This document shows positions 18,187 through 26,894 of a stretch of DNA of 64,000 bases, piece by piece. The stretch is from contig PAPM01000007.1 in NCBI GenBank assembly GCA_002708905.1, positions 1 through 64,000 on the forward strand, written 5' to 3'. The position numbers were made by a program, and so were the translations under genes. The notes under the pieces were generated by a model, which worked only from the letters and a program-made list of their open reading frames with translations, made no database searches and was not told the DNA's origin. Position 1 is the first letter of the stretch, and each line of letters opens with the position of its first letter. The stretch is from Pseudomonadales bacterium. Its GTDB lineage: Bacteria; Pseudomonadota; Gammaproteobacteria; Pseudomonadales; Ketobacteraceae.

Positions 18187-19050
18187 CTACACCTTGGATT
18201 GCGCCTTCCGGGCCAGTAATTCCGCTACCGGGCGACATTGTCCCGGCAGGGCCGGCATCCGCCCCAATTGGACCCAGCGCATGGAGGGGCCATGATAGTC
18301 GCTTCCCTGGGAAGCATAAAGCCCATATTTTTCAGCCAAATCAGCAATTTGCTTAACCATTTCCGGTCCGTAGGTAGCCACGGATACTTCCAGGGCCTGG
18401 CCACCCGCTTCACTAAAGGTTTTCACCAGTCGGTCCAGCTTGGTACGGGTCAACTTATAGCGTCCAGGATGTGCCAGCACGGCCACACCACCCGCCTCCC
18501 GAATCCAGCGAACCGCCTCCACCAATTCCGGCCAGTCGGTTTTAACATAGGCTGGTTTGGCCTGGGCCAGATAACGTTGGAATGCCTGCTTGCGGTCCTT
18601 GCAGACCCCGGCCTGTACCAACGCATCCGCAAAATGGGGTCGCGCCGGAATATTCTGGGGAGCTGACTCGGCCGCTTTTTCAAACAAGCCGGGAAAACCG
18701 AGTTTCTCCAGCCGTTGCGCCACCAACTGGGCCCGCTCCTGCCGACGCTGCATTTGACTTTGCAGGCGCTCCCGGAAACGGACATCGGAAACATCCACCC
18801 CCAAGCCCACCACATGGATGTCCATACTGCTCCAGCGGGATGAAAGTTCCACTCCGTTGATGAGCCTCACCCCCAGTTCGGAAGCGGTGATACGCGCAGC
18901 CGCCAAACCTTCAATGGAATCATGATCGGTGAGCGCCAGCACCGAAACACCGGCCTCGGCCGCCTGAGCCACCAGCTGGACAGGGGTCAGCTCACCGTCA
19001 GAAGCGGTGCTGTGGGTGTGTAAATCCACTGTACTGGAGAAGTTTTGCAT
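18187..19050 (-). CDS. rnm: PHP-domain 5'-3' exoribonuclease / 3',5'-nucleoside bisphosphate phosphatase (RNase AM)
   Basis: PHP-superfamily metalloenzyme (287 residues), formerly YciV/TrpH. Metal motifs: DLHTHSTASDGEL near residue 9, LTDHDSIEG near 40, GVELSSRW near 65, VLAHPGRY near 190 and GSDYHGPS near 245. Characterised relatives hydrolyse short RNAs from the 5' end, mature the 5' end of rRNAs, and act on pAp. Divergent from yciB, with a short intergenic region. Confidence 0.88.
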   Translation of the reverse strand: MQNFSSTVDLHTHSTASDGELTPVQLVAQAAEAGVSVLALTDHDSIEGLAAARITASELGVRLINGVELSSRWSSMDIHVVGLGVDVSDVRFRERLQSQMQRRQERAQLVAQRLEKLGFPGLFEKAAESAPQNIPARPHFADALVQAGVCKDRKQAFQRYLAQAKPAYVKTDWPELVEAVRWIREAGGVAVLAHPGRYKLTRTKLDRLVKTFSEAGGQALEVSVATYGPEMVKQIADLAEKYGLYASQGSDYHGPSMRWVQLGRMPALPGQCRPVAELLARKAQSKV

Positions 19051-19137
19051 GAATTTGCCCTGTCAGTGGACCTCGGGAGTGCTTAGGCGGGTCAAATATT
19101 CTATCATTGGTGCCTCTTCAAATATGAATTAATTGAT

Positions 19138-19722
19138 ATGAAACAGTTTTTTGACTTTTTTCCGGTTGCCCTGTTTGTGGTTGCCTATTACATGAGCAAA
19201 GACATGATTCTGTCCACCAAAGTGCTGCTGGCTGCCAGCGTGGTGCAGATCGCTGTGTTCTGGCTGTGGAAGCGTACGGTGGAGAAAATGCACCTGGGCA
19301 CCTTCATTGTGGTGCTGGTGATGGGCAGTCTGACTATATTCTTGGATGACCCCATTTTCATTATCTGGAAGCCGTCCATCGTTAACTGGTCTGTCGCTAC
19401 CGTTTTATTGGTGAGCGTGTTGATCAAAAAGAACCTGGTACGCAAAGCCGTGGAAGGCTTTTTAAAACAAACCCCGCATTTATGCCTGAATATGCCGGAC
19501 ACAAAGTGGACCCCAATCGGCCTGATTTGGGTGCTGTATTTCATCGCTTTGGGCTGCATCAATTTGTTTGTCTATTTTACCTATGGCGAAGATTTCTGGG
19601 TGACCTTCAAGCTGGTAGGTTTCACCATTATCAATGTCGCATTCTTCATTGGACAATTCGTGTACCTGTCCCGCTACATTACAGAGATCAAATCCGACAA
19701 TAATCAGGAGTCACAAGGATAA
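19138..19722 (+). CDS. yciB: Inner-membrane septation protein YciB (IspZ)
   Basis: Polytopic inner-membrane protein (194 residues) with about five hydrophobic segments. Begins [18 protein letters not shown] and contains [19 protein letters not shown], both hallmarks of the family. It has been linked to cell envelope synthesis and septation, with no known catalysis. The stop overlaps the yciI start (TAATG). Confidence 0.95.
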   Translation: MKQFFDFFPVALFVVAYYMSKDMILSTKVLLAASVVQIAVFWLWKRTVEKMHLGTFIVVLVMGSLTIFLDDPIFIIWKPSIVNWSVATVLLVSVLIKKNLVRKAVEGFLKQTPHLCLNMPDTKWTPIGLIWVLYFIALGCINLFVYFTYGEDFWVTFKLVGFTIINVAFFIGQFVYLSRYITEIKSDNNQESQG

Positions 19723-20021
19723 TGCTTTACGCCATTGTCAGCGAAGACGTAGAAAACAGCCTGGAGAAACGAATGGGCGCACGCCCCGATCACCTGGCCA
19801 GGTTGGAAGAGCTGAAGCAGCAAGGACGTTTGCTGGTCGCAGGGCCGTTTCCCGCCATCGACAACGAAACTCCGGGTGACGCCGGTTTTACCGGCAGCCT
19901 GGTCATTGCGGAATTCGAAAGCCTGCAAGCGGCTCAGGCCTGGGCCGATGCCGATCCTTATATCAGTGCCGGAGTTTATAAGCAGGTGATGGTCAAACCC
20001 TATAAAAAAGTGCTGCCATAA
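19722..20021 (+). CDS. yciI: YciI family protein
   Basis: Small alpha/beta dimeric protein (99 residues) of the ferredoxin-like YciI fold. It contains [22 protein letters not shown] with the conserved His/Asp pair, and [21 protein letters not shown]. Function in the cell is unsettled. It shares a base with the yciB stop, and the yciB-yciI pair is widely conserved. Confidence 0.93.
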   Translation: MLYAIVSEDVENSLEKRMGARPDHLARLEELKQQGRLLVAGPFPAIDNETPGDAGFTGSLVIAEFESLQAAQAWADADPYISAGVYKQVMVKPYKKVLP

Positions 20022-20104
20022 TCACCGATTGTGATCTGCGTTAACGTTGACACCAGTATAAAATCGATACACTGCGCCAAAACCAAAAAGTACGGGGAAC
20101 CATA

Positions 20105-20767
20105 GTGAAACAGTTGATCAGCGCATTTGCTACCTTGATCATCGCCAGTCTGCTGGCCATTCCAGGTTATGCCAAAACCATTTACATCCACGACAACCTG
20201 AGGGTCGATATGCGTACCGGCCCCAGTGTGGAATACCGCATCATTGATTTTCTGCGCAGCGGCACCAGCATGGAAGTATTAAAAGAATCCGGCGAATGGA
20301 TCATGATCCGCACCGACGGAAAGGAAGGCTGGATTCAATCCCAATACACCACCGAGGAGCCAATTGCCCGTGATCAACTGGCTCGCGCCCTGAAACAAAT
20401 TCAAAGCCTGCAGTCAGAGAACAGCTCACTGAAATCCCAGCTGTCTGAAACCCGTTCCGAATTGGGCGGCCTCAAGTCAGACCACAACAAAATGAGCAAC
20501 AGCACCGAGAAACTGCAGCAGGAACTGGATCGTATCCAGAAGGTTTCCCGCAACGCCATCGCAACCGAAGCGGCTTATCGCCAACTGCAGGAAGAGGCAG
20601 AGCTGTTGAAGGTGGATATCGAGAAGCTGAAAGTGGAGAACATCCGCTTGTCTGAAGACAATCTCAAGGAAGGTATCCAGTGGGGTGCCGGAGCCGTACT
20701 GCTGGGTGTGATACTGGCCTGGTTAATTTCCAAGAGCAGTGCCAAGAAGCGTCGCAGCGAGTGGTAA
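20105..20767 (+). CDS. SH3-domain envelope protein with coiled coil and C-terminal membrane anchor (TIGR04211 type)
   Basis: 220 residues: an N-terminal signal peptide (about 1-23, cleaved near GYAK), a bacterial SH3 domain (about 25-90, with NLRVDMRTGPS and EGWIQSQYT), a coiled coil (about 100-185) and one transmembrane helix (about 193-212, WGAGAVLLGVILAWLI) ending in a basic tail. This layout is that of the YgiM/TIGR04211 family: periplasmic SH3 anchored in the inner membrane. Function unknown. The 83-base gap after yciI suggests separate expression. Near-convergent with the CoA-transferase gene. Confidence 0.85.
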   Translation: MKQLISAFATLIIASLLAIPGYAKTIYIHDNLRVDMRTGPSVEYRIIDFLRSGTSMEVLKESGEWIMIRTDGKEGWIQSQYTTEEPIARDQLARALKQIQSLQSENSSLKSQLSETRSELGGLKSDHNKMSNSTEKLQQELDRIQKVSRNAIATEAAYRQLQEEAELLKVDIEKLKVENIRLSEDNLKEGIQWGAGAVLLGVILAWLISKSSAKKRRSEW

Positions 20768-20772
20768 ATCCT

Positions 20773-20790
20773 CCCGGCGGATGAACCGGG
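20773..20790. terminator. Weak hairpin between convergent genes
   Basis: Short inverted repeat CCCGG / CCGGG between the stops of the SH3-protein gene and the CoA-transferase gene. There is no U-tract. Possible shared terminator, low support. Confidence 0.25.
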
Positions 20791-20800
20791 GCTCAGCTGG

Positions 20801-21982
20801 TTACATCGTGGCCCCGGACTTCCTCAGTTCCGCAATTTCTGCTTCACTAAAACCCGCCGCCGCGAGCACTTCGTCGGTATGGGCTCCCAGCGCCGCCCCG
20901 GTAAAATCATAGCGGGGTGGTGTTGCCGAGAACTTGACCGGAGAGCCCAGCTGCCGCTGCTTGCCACCGGACGCCGTGGGCACATCCACCAATAATTCCC
21001 GCTCCCGGATCTGGGGATGTTCACAGGCTTCGCTGAAACTGAGGACCGGCTCCACACAGGCATCCAATTGACTGAACACCTCATTCCACTCGGCAAAAGT
21101 ACGGGTTTTCATGACTTCTGCAATGTCCTGTTTCAGGGGACGCTGGATATCCGGATTCAATGCCAACCCCTTGGCCGACCACTCGGGATGGCCGATAGCC
21201 TGACAGAACTGGGCAAAAAACTGGGGTTCTATCCCCGCCACCGATAACCAGCGGCCATCCGCCGTTTCATAGCAATCATAGAAACTGCCGCCGTTTAACT
21301 GCGTATTTTCCAGTCCGGGTTCTAGTCCCCCCACCAAAGCCGGTGGAGCGGTCAGAGCGTGCATGGAAAACGCGGCATCGGTCATACTGATGTCAATGTG
21401 CTGCCCTTCTCCGGTTTGCTGGCGGTGAATAACCGCCGCCAGGATAGACATTACGGAGTGATAGGAGCCACCGGCAACATCAGCCACCTGCACATTGATC
21501 GGCGCTGGACCGCTGCCTTCACGCCCGTTATAGGCCGTCACCCCGGCGATGGAAAGATAATTGAGATCGTGGCCTGCCCTCTGCTTGTAGGGACCGGTCT
21601 GGCCGTATCCCGTTATGGAACAGAAGATAAGACCGGGATTTTCCGCCTTGAGCGCTTCATAACCCACGCCCAGGCGATCCATGACGCCGGGACGGAACTG
21701 CTCAATGACAATATCGAACTCCTTTACCAACCGCTTGACCGCCGCCACGGCATCAGGCTTTTTGAGATCCAGGGCAAGGGATTTCTTGGAGCGATTGAGA
21801 AAACCATGACAGGCGGATATTCCTTCATCCATTGGTGGTAACATACGGACCATATCTGGCCTGGTGGGCGATTCCACCCGCACCACCTCGGCCCCCCAAT
21901 CCGCCAGGATCATGGCGCCAAACGGCCCGGGTAGCAGCGTGGTAAAATCCAAAACTTTAAGGGATGAAAGCGGTCCGCTCAT
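20801..21982 (-). CDS. CaiB/BaiF family CoA-transferase
   Basis: Family III CoA-transferase or racemase (393 residues). Begins MSGPLSSLKVLDFTTLLPGPFGAMILADWGAEV, a family signature. The active-site Asp is in NVQVADVAGGSYHS near residue 170, followed by RQQTGEGQHIDISMTDA. The closest characterised types by this pattern are alpha-methylacyl-CoA racemases, but substrate cannot be fixed. An in-frame TTG 12 bases upstream is less likely than this ATG. It diverges from an AraC regulator, which may control it. Confidence 0.88.
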   Translation of the reverse strand: MSGPLSSLKVLDFTTLLPGPFGAMILADWGAEVVRVESPTRPDMVRMLPPMDEGISACHGFLNRSKKSLALDLKKPDAVAAVKRLVKEFDIVIEQFRPGVMDRLGVGYEALKAENPGLIFCSITGYGQTGPYKQRAGHDLNYLSIAGVTAYNGREGSGPAPINVQVADVAGGSYHSVMSILAAVIHRQQTGEGQHIDISMTDAAFSMHALTAPPALVGGLEPGLENTQLNGGSFYDCYETADGRWLSVAGIEPQFFAQFCQAIGHPEWSAKGLALNPDIQRPLKQDIAEVMKTRTFAEWNEVFSQLDACVEPVLSFSEACEHPQIRERELLVDVPTASGGKQRQLGSPVKFSATPPRYDFTGAALGAHTDEVLAAAGFSEAEIAELRKSGATM

Positions 21983-22163
21983 ATTTATGTCCAAATGCCA
22001 GTCTATTGTTACAATTAAATGGTTGATTTACATACTAGGTGTCGGCTAATTCTGAATACATGACCAGAAAGTTCAAAAAGCCTGGCTATTTACGCCATTT
22101 GTTTGCCTTATTGCGTTCTCTGGGGCAACATGCCACCGCATTGACAGATAAACTGCTGTGAGA

Positions 22164-23183
22164 ATGAAAACAAGTACCGTATCCGTTCATTACGTTAATG
22201 CCTGCTTGGCCCGCGCGCGTCAGGCTGGTCTTGATACCCAACCGTTTATAACCCGTTTGGACGTCTCTCCAGAGATTCTGCTGGACCCCACAGCCCGGGT
22301 GCCAAGCGAAGAATACGTGCGCCTGTGCATGCAATTGGTCAGGGCGACCAACGATGAATTCCTGTTCTTGGGTGGCATACCCCGCACCAGGCCGGGCACC
22401 TTTGCCCTCATGGCGCACGCCAGTATGCCGGCCGGTAATCTTCGGCGCGCGATACTGCGGTTTTTCCAGTTCTATAATCTGCTGCTGGATGATCTGCACT
22501 TCAAACTGAGCAAACGTAATGACGAGGCCATTATCAGTATTCGCTTCGACAATCCCGCACTGGACTGGGACCACCAGACCACCGACAGCATCCTGGTATT
22601 ACTGCATCGTTTCTTCAGTTGGTTGATCGGGCAACGGCTGGAACTCACCCAGGTTTCGTTAAGTGGCGAACCACCCGTGCATCGTGAGGAATATCAGCGC
22701 CTGTTCCGAACCCGCATCCTATTCAACCAAGCCCGGGATTCACTGCATTTCAAACAGAAATATCTGGACAATCCCATCACCCAGACAGAGGCCTCCCTGA
22801 AAGAATTCCTGCGGGAAGCGCCCTATAACCTGGTGGTCATCCCGGACAATGATGACAGCCTCACGGCCAAGATCCGCAACATCATCGGTAACGATTTCCG
22901 CCACGATTTTCCGGACTTTGAAGCCGTCGCCCGCTCCCTGAACAGTACACCGCAAACCCTGCGTCGCCATCTCAAACAGGAAGGCACCTCCTATCAGGAG
23001 ATCAAGGACACCATGCGTAGGGATGCGGCCATCTATTACCTGAATCGCTCTCAACTCACCATCAATGAGATCGCTGATCTGATGGGCTTCTCCGAACCCA
23101 GCACCTTCCATCGAGCATTCAAGAAGTGGACCGGACTCACTCCCGGGGCCTACCGCCAGAACAGCGACCAGGAAATGACCTGA
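22164..23183 (+). CDS. AraC-family transcriptional regulator (Arabinose_bd-type N-terminus)
   Basis: About 339 residues. N-terminal 200 residues match the sensor domain of OruR/ArgR-like AraC proteins (LPSEEY-like PSEEYVRLCMQLV). The C-terminal AraC double helix-turn-helix spans about 245-335 and includes FEAVARSLNSTPQTLRRHL and INEIADLMGFSEPSTFHRAFKKWTG. GTG two codons upstream (22158) is an alternative start. Divergent from the CoA-transferase gene over about 180 bases, suggesting regulation of that gene by a metabolite, possibly an acyl compound (inference). Confidence 0.9.
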   Translation: MKTSTVSVHYVNACLARARQAGLDTQPFITRLDVSPEILLDPTARVPSEEYVRLCMQLVRATNDEFLFLGGIPRTRPGTFALMAHASMPAGNLRRAILRFFQFYNLLLDDLHFKLSKRNDEAIISIRFDNPALDWDHQTTDSILVLLHRFFSWLIGQRLELTQVSLSGEPPVHREEYQRLFRTRILFNQARDSLHFKQKYLDNPITQTEASLKEFLREAPYNLVVIPDNDDSLTAKIRNIIGNDFRHDFPDFEAVARSLNSTPQTLRRHLKQEGTSYQEIKDTMRRDAAIYYLNRSQLTINEIADLMGFSEPSTFHRAFKKWTGLTPGAYRQNSDQEMT

Positions 23184-23227
23184 GGCATCAGTCTATACTG
23201 GAAAGGTGACTAACCGAGCGAGGTGAT

Positions 23228-24031
23228 ATGCAGCAAACCACCATAGACGTCATTATGGGATTCGGAGGGGTGCACCCAGCCGACAATGAGCGCGCTGTAC
23301 GCTGGGGTGGCTATCTCGAAGCTCCAATGCTCGTTATTGCACTGTGGATCTTGCTGGACTGGTATCTGATCTCCCATAACATGCTGGATACAGAGATTCG
23401 CGGCATGTCCGACTGGGTGGTATGGGCATTCTTCCTGCTGGAGACAGTTGTCCTGACGCTGATCACCACCGATAAGGTTCGACACCTCAAGCGTAACTGG
23501 GCCAACCTCGCCATCATCGTGTTTGCCTTTCCACCGTTATTTGAAGTAAACGAGGAACTGGGGGTTCTCCGCCTGATTCGGCTTGCTTTCCTTATCGGTT
23601 TCTTCAGCCACAATTTCCGCATTGTCATGAGTGTGCTGCGCCAAAATCATCTGGGTAAAACCTTGGTAGTCAGCGCGGTGTTCATTACCGGTGCCGGAAT
23701 ACTGATTGCAGGTATCGATCCGGCCATCGGCACCCCCGCCGAGGGCATCTGGTGGGCTTGGGTTACCGTGACCACGGTGGGTTACGGGGATGTGGTTCCT
23801 GTCAGTATTCCAGGGCGGGTGTTCGCTTCCCTGCTGATACTGATGGGTATCTGCCTGGTGTCATTGATCACCGCCAACGTATCCGCTTACCTCCTGGCCA
23901 GATCCACCCAGAAAGAAATCCGCTATGAACAACGGGAGCTCAGAAAACTCCTGGATATGGAAGAAAGGATTGACTCACTAGAAAAGAAAATTGACGCAAT
24001 CCTGGATGCTTTGCAGAAAAACAAAAATTAG
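23228..24031 (+). CDS. Voltage-gated-type potassium channel
   Basis: Ion-channel protein (267 residues) with a Kv-like layout: four hydrophobic segments, with an S4-like helix carrying regularly spaced arginines (LRLIRLAFLIGFFSHNFRIV, about 118-137), then the pore with the canonical K+ filter TVGYGD (about 182-187) and an S6 helix. The C-terminus is a short coiled coil (about 228-265, EERIDSLEKKIDAIL), which could drive tetramerisation. No RCK domain. A ribosome site (GAGGTG) precedes the ATG. It lies 45 bases after the AraC gene; an operon link is possible but unsupported. Confidence 0.9.
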   Translation: MQQTTIDVIMGFGGVHPADNERAVRWGGYLEAPMLVIALWILLDWYLISHNMLDTEIRGMSDWVVWAFFLLETVVLTLITTDKVRHLKRNWANLAIIVFAFPPLFEVNEELGVLRLIRLAFLIGFFSHNFRIVMSVLRQNHLGKTLVVSAVFITGAGILIAGIDPAIGTPAEGIWWAWVTVTTVGYGDVVPVSIPGRVFASLLILMGICLVSLITANVSAYLLARSTQKEIRYEQRELRKLLDMEERIDSLEKKIDAILDALQKNKN

Positions 24032-24080
24032 CGCACACCACTGTAAGAAATCTCCCACATTTTTACCCCTCCTCTGTCTC

Positions 24081-24086
24081 TATAAT
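24081..24086 (+). promoter_or_regulatory. Candidate -10 element upstream of the metalloprotease gene
   Basis: Perfect TATAAT in the 183-base gap after the channel gene, about 130 bases before the next start codon. No convincing -35 is seen at 16-18 bases. Confidence 0.3.
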
Positions 24087-24214
24087 TGCGCCGCGCCACT
24101 TAATTTAGCAGCACGGACATGCCAACCAAATATCTGGCAGTAAACAGCCGCTATCTATAGTCGTTATCTGTAGCAACAACGCGGCAGTGCCGAAGCAGTA
24201 TACAGGGATGGAAA

Positions 24215-24874
24215 ATGAGAGCAGTCAACACGGCGGAGTGTCACTACTTCTCCAGCAAGGAAGCCGATAATGAATTTCTGGAAAAGCTGCTGAGCGGTGT
24301 CAATAAGCGATTCTTCCAAAACAAGATAGAAGCGAAGGCCATTTGGGACGTACCCAAAGGCACAGTGTCGCTTTTTATTGGCGATAGAGGCCCGGCACTA
24401 CAAGCCGGAGAAGAGCTGCACCAGGCGTTCGAAGCGGCCAAAAAACTCATTCAGTCCGGCCAGACCGAAGCCGCCATTCCCCACCTGGAAGAATGTGCGG
24501 AGGCAAATCACGCAGAGTCAAAGTTGCTGTTGAGCCACCTGCTGAAACGGCGCGGCGATGAACGCTGGCAACGATTTGCCCGGGAATACAACCAACAGAC
24601 CGCCACTGTACGTGCGGTACCCGCAGCCTGCTACTATCCGGACAGCGGCACTATCGCCATTCACCCTCATTTACAGGAACTGAACACGCCGCAATTTGTA
24701 CTCAAATATCTGCTCTATCACGAGTGCTGTCATCAACAAATCAGCAGCCCCGGTGATATTGCCCATCCACCGGAATTCATGATGTGGGAACGCAAAGCGC
24801 CCAACAGAGAAAGAGCACTGGATTGGTTGGAAAAACAGGGATTCCCCACGCTCCGCACCACCCATGCTCCGTAA
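24215..24874 (+). CDS. Predicted SprT-like zinc metallopeptidase with a helical repeat-like insertion
   Basis: 219 residues, not clearly recognised as a named gene. An HECCH motif (HExxH zinc-protease type, about residues 169-173) sits in a hydrophobic helix (FVLKYLLYHECCHQ). It is followed about 14 residues later by HPPEF, resembling the HGxxF that follows HExxH in SprT/Wss1-like proteases. The N-terminus (LLSGVNKRFFQNKIEAKAIW) resembles the start of SprT domains. Between them, residues 70-130 look like a TPR or Sel1-type helical hairpin (HQAFEAAKKLIQSGQTEAAI). No signal peptide. It overlaps the next gene by 11 bases. Protease activity is inferred. Confidence 0.6.
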   Translation: MRAVNTAECHYFSSKEADNEFLEKLLSGVNKRFFQNKIEAKAIWDVPKGTVSLFIGDRGPALQAGEELHQAFEAAKKLIQSGQTEAAIPHLEECAEANHAESKLLLSHLLKRRGDERWQRFAREYNQQTATVRAVPAACYYPDSGTIAIHPHLQELNTPQFVLKYLLYHECCHQQISSPGDIAHPPEFMMWERKAPNRERALDWLEKQGFPTLRTTHAP

Positions 24875-25793
24875 TGCCTGGCTTATTGTCATAGGGGTGC
24901 TCTTTTGCAGCTCGGTTTACGCCTCAAGCTGCAAGCAACCGACAACAGAGTGCCTGCGACAACATATCCAGTCACAAATCGAGCAACTTCAAAAACAGGG
25001 GTTGAATCTCCACCCCACGACCATCCAGCATTGGCAGTTCGAGCATTCAAGCCTATCAAAAAAACCGGTTACATTTGACAACGATCTACAAAAGCAACTG
25101 CTTGATGAAGAGTCTTTTATCCAGCTCATCAGGCAAGGTAAAACGGCAACAGCTTATACCAAGTCCAACACCATGCCACTTCCTTTCCACGATTTGCTGC
25201 ACGCTCAAGCAGCCCACTTGATCGTCCAGCAGCTTACACTGAGTCTAAAAGATGCAGAGGCAGAGCAACTGAAAAGAGCGCTACTGGAAGCAAGCTGGCA
25301 ACAAGGCGAAACACCCAACCGGGAACTGATTGAAATTGCGCGCCATGAGATTTTGGGCGGCAACCCGAAAAAAGGACTGGCCACTCTTTCCAATACAGAG
25401 ATAAATGAATTCAGCGATATAGACTTACTCATTGAGCTGACCAATGTTGAACAACTGGGCAGAGCAGCAGAGACATTATTTCTGGATCCTACTGCGGCCA
25501 AAAAGCGCTGTGATCAGGACACCGGCAACGCCTTGGGTAGCCTTCAAGAATTTCTTTCTACTCACCATCTGACGCAAACTGCATCATTATGGAATACACC
25601 CAATATACTGCAGGCCTGGAAGGCACATCTAGCCCAAATCATGCTATACCAAAATGCAGGCTCCTGCGAACTACTCGTATCACTTCAACGGCACCAACTT
25701 ATTCAATCCGCCCTGTATTACCAGGCCAAATCAGAACAGGACCTGCTTGACCTTGTCTTCTTACTGCGAGCGCTGCGCCGATACAACAAGTAG
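24864..25793 (+). CDS. Exported protein of unknown function
   Basis: 309 residues, not recognised. A signal peptide is clear (MLRNAWLIVIGVLFCSSVYASS, cleavage near residue 21). The mature part is alpha-helical and Gln/Leu-rich with a few cysteines (for example SSCKQPTTECL, Cys-rich at the new N-terminus, and a Cys near 213), compatible with periplasmic disulfides. No catalytic motif is visible. Its start lies inside the end of the metalloprotease frame, so the two are translationally coupled and likely work together or are exported and processed in sequence (inference). Base composition becomes more AT-rich here. Confidence 0.65.
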   Translation: MLRNAWLIVIGVLFCSSVYASSCKQPTTECLRQHIQSQIEQLQKQGLNLHPTTIQHWQFEHSSLSKKPVTFDNDLQKQLLDEESFIQLIRQGKTATAYTKSNTMPLPFHDLLHAQAAHLIVQQLTLSLKDAEAEQLKRALLEASWQQGETPNRELIEIARHEILGGNPKKGLATLSNTEINEFSDIDLLIELTNVEQLGRAAETLFLDPTAAKKRCDQDTGNALGSLQEFLSTHHLTQTASLWNTPNILQAWKAHLAQIMLYQNAGSCELLVSLQRHQLIQSALYYQAKSEQDLLDLVFLLRALRRYNK

Positions 25794-26144
25794 AACCTCT
25801 GTTTATGTGAGCACGTTTCTGCACACAAAAATCAAAACCCCATTCTTACAAAGACAAATAAAACTTAAATTTTTTGACCATAAACTATGAAAATATTTAT
25901 GTCTTTATGTAGCGTATTTGTAACGCCAAAAGAAACCAAGCACGCGCTCATTTTTAATCAAAACTTATTCACAATTCCGTGTAAGAAATTGCTCAATTTG
26001 TTGCAATCCTATTGTTTTGACAAAACCCCATTGCTAACCTAGCCCGCGTTCCAGATCGTCATTTGATTTGGCAAGGGCAAGATCATGTAAGCGGGGGCTT
26101 ATGAACTGCAGATCTTGACCTTATATCTAAGGATGGGAGTTAAA
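25794..26144. other. AT-rich intergenic region with candidate promoter
   Basis: About 350 bases with no convincing gene, clearly more AT-rich than the rest of the window. It holds a perfect TTGACA at 26017-26022, but the matching -10 position is poor. A GGGAG ribosome site lies just before the ATG at 26145. The region is long for this compact window and probably carries regulation of the sigma-like gene downstream. No RNA structure was identified by eye. Confidence 0.5.
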
Positions 26145-26885
26145 ATGAATCAGAGCATCTCACGCTTCCGCAATCTTGCGGACTGGTCAGACCATGAGTG
26201 GAAGACAATAAATATCCATTTGTTTATCGCAGCAAACTTTAACCGTTACTGCTCTGGCCTGATCAAGAAGATCGGTCTTCAGTACCTGCCAAGCGATGCC
26301 ACTGACTCGATGATGAGTCTGTTTTGTGACATAGCATATAAACCACTAAAAACCGTACATCAAAAGAATCTGGCAGCAGAAGGCAACAGACGCAACCAGA
26401 TTATGTTGGGTACCCTTAAAATGATCACTAATACGCGCATGGTTGATGCTCTTATCAAGGAGTACCCCTCATACGTCGCGTTAGAACAGATGATGGAATT
26501 CAGAGACGAAGACAGCGGCTTTGAAGGTTGCTTCCCAAGTGAAGATTACCGCTCCACGGTACCAAGTGCATTGCTGGGTGAAGCTACATTTTTTGCTGCC
26601 GAAACCTGTGACCTGGATCCGGAAGAAAGCGACCTGGAAGCGGAAATGGAGAAGGATCGTATCACAGTCATGCTGGAGATGTTGCGATCTTATCTGACAC
26701 CGGTTCAGTACCGTCATATTCGTTATGCAGTCTGCGAGGGATTAACCTCCCAGGAAATCGCTGATCGAACTGGGCACTCTGTGACCAATGTCCGGATCAT
26801 GTTACTGAACGCACGCAAGAAAATGCTGGAGCTGGTACCCCCTCACTTAAGTGAGTCCATGCAGGAGTTTTTGCATCGCAAATAA
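26145..26885 (+). CDS. Sigma-70 region 4-like regulatory protein
   Basis: 246 residues, not matched to a named gene. The C-terminal part (about 175-230) reads as a sigma-70 region 4 / LuxR-like helix-turn-helix: YLTPVQYRHIRYAVCEGLTS then QEIADRTGHSVTNVRIMLLNARKKM. The N-terminal 120 residues are helical and could be a divergent region 2 (FCDIAYKPLKTVHQKN, RRNQIMLGTLKMI), but the usual -10-binding motif is not evident. An acidic linker (DLDPEESDLEAEMEKD) joins them. The chosen ATG has GGGAG six bases ahead; an upstream in-frame TTG is less likely. Nine bases separate its stop from the DUF4123 gene, implying an operon. ECF-like sigma factor or anti-terminator-like regulator are both possible. 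Confidence 0.6.
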   Translation: MNQSISRFRNLADWSDHEWKTINIHLFIAANFNRYCSGLIKKIGLQYLPSDATDSMMSLFCDIAYKPLKTVHQKNLAAEGNRRNQIMLGTLKMITNTRMVDALIKEYPSYVALEQMMEFRDEDSGFEGCFPSEDYRSTVPSALLGEATFFAAETCDLDPEESDLEAEMEKDRITVMLEMLRSYLTPVQYRHIRYAVCEGLTSQEIADRTGHSVTNVRIMLLNARKKMLELVPPHLSESMQEFLHRK

Positions 26886-26894
26886 TTTTTATCC

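Noticed and set aside
20020-20034. ATCAC-N5-GTGAT inverted repeat after yciI
   Set aside because: Arm orientation and spacing do not fit CRP, and the stem is too short to be a convincing terminator.
24119-24160. 13-codon leader ORF before the metalloprotease gene
   Set aside because: No ribosome site and no composition resembling an attenuator; expected by chance.
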